Shown piece after piece: positions 61,150 to 64,000 of a DNA stretch of 64,000 nucleotides; position 1 is the first letter of the stretch, and the number at the start of each line of letters is the position of its first letter. Made by a program: the position numbers and the translations under genes. This DNA comes from Halonatronomonas sp964558325. GTDB taxonomy: Bacteria > Bacillota > Halanaerobiia > Halanaerobiales > Halarsenatibacteraceae. The stretch is from contig CAZLCX010000004.1 in the NCBI GenBank assembly GCA_964558325.1, positions 1-64,000 on the forward strand. The letters run 5' to 3'. The notes under the pieces were generated by a model. It was not told the DNA's origin. It did not search any database and worked only from the letters and a program-made list of their open reading frames with translations.

Positions 61150-62175
61150 TTAAAATTGTTTTAAGAAACGACGATCATTCTCAAATAATAACCTAATATC
61201 ATTAATACCATATTTTAATAATGTTATCCGATCAATTCCCATTCCAAAAGCAAAACCACTATATTTTTCAGGGTCAATACCTGACATTCTCAAAACATTG
61301 GGATGAACCATACCAGAACCCATTATTTCCAGCCAGCCGGTCCATGAGCAGAGACTGCAGCCTTTACCCTGACAGACTATGCAGGAAACATCAACTTCTG
61401 CACTGGGCTCAGTAAAGGGAAAATAGCTAGGACGGAATCTAACTTCCTGCTCCCTGCCATAAATTTCTTCGACCATTGCCCTGATAGTACCTTTCAAATC
61501 ACCAAAGGTAATGTTCTCATCTATAACCAGACCTTCTAATTGATGGAAAACAGGAGAATGGGAGGCATCTAATTCATCTGCCCTATAAACCCTTCCAGGG
61601 GCAATAATTCTAATTGGCGGTTCTGTATTTTCCATAGTCCTTACCTGAACCGGAGAGGTATGAGTCCTTAATAAAAAACTGTCATCAAAATATAAGGTAT
61701 CCTGAAGATCTCTGGCTGGATGGTTTTCAGGTATATTTAAAGCTTCAAAATTATGATATTCATCTTCTAGCTCCGGACCTTCAGCAATCTCAAAACCCAA
61801 TCCAATAAAGATATCTTCTAACTCTTCGGTCACAACTGAAAGGGGATGCCTGGCTCCCTGTTCAACAGCTCTTCCAGGCAGAGTAACATCTATTGTCTCT
61901 TCTGCCAGTTTTTTTGCTTTAGCTTCAGCTTCAAACTTCTCTTTCTTTTTTGTAATATCAACTTCAATCTTCTGTTTTAAAATATTAGCCTCTTTTCCTA
62001 ATACAGGCCGTTTTTCTGCAGGAATACTTCCCATCTTATTAAATAAATCCTGAATCTCTCCCTTTTTACCTAAGTATTTAATTCTTAATTTCTCTAAAGC
62101 CTCTAAATCATTAGCCTGGGAATATTCCTCCTTAAATTCTTCTAAAATTCCCTTAATTGTTGCTTTCACATCCAT
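61150..62175 (-). CDS. pheS: phenylalanyl-tRNA synthetase alpha subunit
   Basis: 341 residues. N-terminal coiled coil (about 1-85) that contacts tRNA-Phe, then the class II core with HPARDLQDTLYF, motif 2 FHQLEGLVID, FRPSYFPFTEPSAEVD and motif 3 GFAFGMGIDRITLLKYGI. GGAGG-type site precedes the ATG. A Phe-specific T-box leader (62214-62471) controls expression. Confidence 0.97.
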   Translation of the reverse strand: MDVKATIKGILEEFKEEYSQANDLEALEKLRIKYLGKKGEIQDLFNKMGSIPAEKRPVLGKEANILKQKIEVDITKKKEKFEAEAKAKKLAEETIDVTLPGRAVEQGARHPLSVVTEELEDIFIGLGFEIAEGPELEDEYHNFEALNIPENHPARDLQDTLYFDDSFLLRTHTSPVQVRTMENTEPPIRIIAPGRVYRADELDASHSPVFHQLEGLVIDENITFGDLKGTIRAMVEEIYGREQEVRFRPSYFPFTEPSAEVDVSCIVCQGKGCSLCSWTGWLEIMGSGMVHPNVLRMSGIDPEKYSGFAFGMGIDRITLLKYGINDIRLLFENDRRFLKQF

Positions 62176-62213
62176 TTATCTTCACCTCCGAATATATTTA
62201 AAACCTATTCCAT

Positions 62214-62471
62214 AAAAAAAAGCCCCTGATAAAGGGACGAAGGTTCGCGGTACCACCCTAATTATCTGTTTGGTATAACAGATCTCTCAGATGATTTTTA
62301 ACAGGTTAACTCCTGGGAAAACCTACTTGATTTCAGCCTCCAGCTCCAGAGTGAATTTAGTCGGATATTTTTAAACTGCTCTCAGTCTAAGACAGTTATT
62401 CCCTTAAAAAATATTGGCGACCACTTTCTCCTTCTCTGCTTTTAAAAGTATTTATTTTTAAAATACTTATT
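62214..62471 (-). promoter_or_regulatory. T-box riboswitch (Phe) of pheST
   Basis: The minus strand carries the T-box core GGGTGGTACCGCG (62246-62258), followed by a terminator (GTCCC/GGGGC region) and eight T (62214-62221). Upstream are stem I elements: AGAGAAGGAGAAAG near the 5' end, then a candidate specifier codon TTC followed by A (TTC at 62353-62355 on the minus strand, within AAATTCAC). The codon fits tRNA-Phe and the downstream pheS gene. Uncharged tRNA-Phe should stabilise the antiterminator. Confidence 0.92.
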
Positions 62472-62477
62472 TATTAA

Positions 62478-62506
62478 ATTATATCATAAGATAATTTGAT
62501 TAACAA
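62478..62506 (-). promoter_or_regulatory. sigma-A promoter of the pheST operon
   Basis: Minus strand TTGTTA (62501-62506), 17-base spacer, TATAAT (62478-62483) with TGA before it (extended -10). Start near 62471. Confidence 0.8.
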
Positions 62507-62527
62507 CAGATATTAATATATAAAAAA

Positions 62528-63331
62528 TTAAAAGTTCCGAACCATTTCAAATATTAAAATGGTTCCAGCCATAGCAGCATTTAATGAATCAATTTTTCCT
62601 CTGATAGGAATGGAAATGCTTTCATGTTTCAATTCGGTTAAATTATCTGAAATTCCTCTGGCTTCATTACCAATCACTAAAATATCATTTTCTTTAAAAT
62701 CAAAATTATAATATATTTTATCTGCATCTGGTTCAGCCAAAACCAGTCTCCTGGTTGAGTCATTTAAGCTTTTTTTAAGCTCTTCTAATTCAATATTTTT
62801 AATCAACTCTAAATCAAAAATACCGCCCATTGAAGCTCTAATCACCTTAGGATTATAAATATCAACAGTTCCCTTTAAAGCTATAATTCCAGCAAAGCCA
62901 GCAGCTGAAGCAGATCTCATTAAAGTTCCAGCATTTCCAGGATCCTGAAGCCCGGCCAGCAATAATAGTGGTCCATTTGTTGTAATAAGGCTATCTAAAT
63001 TACAAGCTTCTATTCCAGCAATTGCAATTATACCCTGACTATTTACAGTCTCAGAAATTTCAGCAAATAATTCAGGCTCCAGTAAATAAAAATCTAGATC
63101 TTTAGCAAATTTATCAATAAGCTTTTGAATATTATTAGCTTTATATACTTCTTTTGAGATGTAAAATTCCTTGATATTTCCTGCCATATTTATTGCTGCT
63201 TCAATAATCTGGCTGCCTTCTAAGATAAATTCCTGAAACTTATCCCTGTATTTTTTCTTCTTTAGTTTTCTAACTCTTTTAATATTCTGGTTTTGATTAC
63301 TGCTTAACTCTATAAAATTACTTCTGTTCAT
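62528..63331 (-). CDS. TrmH/SpoU family RNA 2'-O-methyltransferase
   Basis: 267 residues. N-terminal L30e-like substrate-binding domain (about 8-105; NIKRVRKLKKKKYRDKFQEF in part) and C-terminal SPOUT knot (about 115-265) with GLQDPGNAGTLMRSA, LVIGNEARGIS and the knot segment IPIRGKIDSLNAAMAGTILI in part. Target (rRNA or tRNA) unknown. It follows the rplT terminator closely; readthrough or a weak promoter must supply transcription. Confidence 0.92.
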   Translation of the reverse strand: MNRSNFIELSSNQNQNIKRVRKLKKKKYRDKFQEFILEGSQIIEAAINMAGNIKEFYISKEVYKANNIQKLIDKFAKDLDFYLLEPELFAEISETVNSQGIIAIAGIEACNLDSLITTNGPLLLLAGLQDPGNAGTLMRSASAAGFAGIIALKGTVDIYNPKVIRASMGGIFDLELIKNIELEELKKSLNDSTRRLVLAEPDADKIYYNFDFKENDILVIGNEARGISDNLTELKHESISIPIRGKIDSLNAAMAGTILIFEMVRNF

Positions 63332-63367
63332 TTTAAACTCCTTTCATCCTGCTCAGAGATGAATAAA

Positions 63368-63391
63368 GGCCTGGAGGGAAACCTCCAGACC
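63368..63391 (-). terminator. rho-independent terminator after rplT
   Basis: Minus strand GGTCTGGAGG, loop TTTC, CCTCCAGGCC (one T-G pair), then TTTATTC; rplT stop at 63408. Confidence 0.82.
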
Positions 63392-63407
63392 TGATAATAA
63401 ATCTTAA

Positions 63408-63767
63408 TTAACCTGCTAACTGTTCCTGAGCTAATTCTACTAATTCAGCAAAACCATCTTTATCATTAACGGCCATGTCAGCAAGAATTTTACGGTCAAT
63501 CTCAACATTCGCCTGTTTTAAACCATTTATAAAACGACTATATGAAAGACCATTCTGTCTGGCAGCTGCATTAATTCTTGTTATCCAGAGACGACGAAAA
63601 TCTCTCTTCTTTCTTCTTCTATCTCTATAGGCATAATCAAGGGATTTCATAACAGCTTCATTGGCAGGACGGAAGAGTTTACTCCTGGAGCCAAAGAATC
63701 CCTTAGCATTTTTTAAGACTTTCTTTCTTCTTTTTCTAGCTTTACTTCCTCTTTTTACACGTGGCAT
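63408..63767 (-). CDS. rplT: 50S ribosomal protein L20
   Basis: 119 residues, strongly basic. PRVKRGSKARKRRKKVLKNAKGF at the N-terminus (in part), RRLWITRINAAARQNGLSYSRFINGLK (in part) in the globular domain. Binds 23S rRNA early in assembly and in Firmicutes usually represses its own operon. Directly downstream of rpmI. Confidence 0.97.
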   Translation of the reverse strand: MPRVKRGSKARKRRKKVLKNAKGFFGSRSKLFRPANEAVMKSLDYAYRDRRRKKRDFRRLWITRINAAARQNGLSYSRFINGLKQANVEIDRKILADMAVNDKDGFAELVELAQEQLAG

Positions 63768-63818
63768 CGATCATTCACTCCTTTCCATCTGAACAATTGT
63801 AATTATAACTTATTAAAT

Positions 63819-64000
63819 TTATTCATAAGGTAATAAATGTTTATATTTCTTAGAATGGGCATCATCAACAATTACAGCTTTACTTAAATTTCTCTTTCTT
63901 TTAGCCTTCTTTTTAGTCTGTAAATGGCTATTAAAGGCTTTCTTTCTTTTTAATTTACCTTTACCAGTCTTCTTAACTCTCTTTTTAATACCTTTATGAG
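63819..64000 (-). CDS. rpmI: 50S ribosomal protein L35, C-terminal part (5' end outside window)
   Basis: Sixty codons are visible ending with TAA at 63819-63821: HKGIKKRVKKTGKGKLKRKK near the left of the protein and KRNLSKAVIVDDAHSKKYKH near the end, typical of L35 but with a longer, acid-containing tail (VDDAHS). The start lies beyond 64000. It precedes rplT by 51 bases, the conserved infC-rpmI-rplT order. Confidence 0.95.
   Translation of the reverse strand, partial: HKGIKKRVKKTGKGKLKRKKAFNSHLQTKKKAKRKRNLSKAVIVDDAHSKKYKHLLPYE

Noticed and set aside
1..64000. CRISPR array, insertion sequence, prophage or integration site
   Set aside because: No spaced direct repeats of 25-40 bases, no transposase or integrase gene, and no break in conserved gene order other than those reported.

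Overview
The window is low-GC, almost entirely minus-strand, tightly packed bacterial DNA with Firmicutes-type synteny blocks: recN-argR-nadK-tlyA-dxs-ispA-xseBA-folD-nusB, alaS-ireB-ruvX-mltG, pheST-zapA-cvpA-polX-mutS2 and rpmI-rplT. It also carries a secretin and a pilMNOQ-like set, which imply an outer membrane. Together with arginine-deiminase and branched-chain-acid fermentation genes, an OLE RNA, and sporulation genes missing from their usual positions, this points to a diderm, anaerobic, probably halophilic Firmicute of the Halanaerobiales. That placement is inferred from gene content; no rRNA gene is in the window.

Regions (the minus strand is read from high to low coordinates). 1-5232: fermentation of branched-chain (and possibly aromatic) amino acids, with two amino-acid dehydrogenases flanking a phosphate butyryltransferase, then the start of butyrate kinase; a near-consensus sigma-54 promoter lies upstream, with a PAS-PAS-AAA-Fis activator encoded next to it. 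5407-9586: the arginine deiminase pathway (TrmB-type regulator, arcA, arcB, arcC), with a sigma-A promoter before arcA that carries a perfect inverted repeat. 9771-16467: spo0A, recN, argR, nadK, tlyA, dxs. 16477-17620: oapA and the large structured OLE RNA. 17689-25134: ispA, a three-gene NuoE/NuoF/GltD-like flavin transhydrogenase (Stn type) embedded in the operon, xseB, xseA, folD. 25285-28839: nusB, the Asp23/AmaP/DUF2273 envelope-stress trio, an FAD oxidoreductase, efp. 28919-38971: an Xaa-Pro peptidase, aroQ, aroK and a ten-gene type IV pilus / competence-pilus-like operon. 38972-39587: a 616-bp non-coding stretch with a perfectly phased 11-bp repeat and a strong terminator. 39588-42726: aroE, a Crp/Fnr regulator, Fur, AbrB (plus strand, with a Spo0A box just after its promoter), a SleB-type hydrolase. 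42732-50772: yqeG, DUF4911, a U32 peptidase, mltG, DUF1292, ruvX, ireB, alaS, tyrS. 50944-53532: a plus-strand class A PBP. 53602-64000: mutS2, polX, cvpA, zapA, pheT, pheS with a Phe T-box, a TrmH-type methyltransferase, rplT, and the end of rpmI.

The most noteworthy items are: the OLE RNA/OapA ribonucleoprotein locus between ispA and dxs; a pilus operon that joins a comG-like front half to a pilMNOQ-aroK back half and contains a leaderless pseudopilin; a seven-copy 11-bp phased repeat upstream of that operon; a probable electron-bifurcating transhydrogenase inside an isoprenoid/DNA-repair operon; a Spo0A-AbrB circuit retained although spoIVB and spoIIIA are absent from their usual places; and recognisable cis-elements (sigma-54 promoter, inverted-repeat operator, T-box, a hairpin between SD and start codon of tyrS). 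Several start codons were moved downstream of the longest reading frame because a Shine-Dalgarno sequence at normal spacing favours an internal ATG, GTG or TTG.
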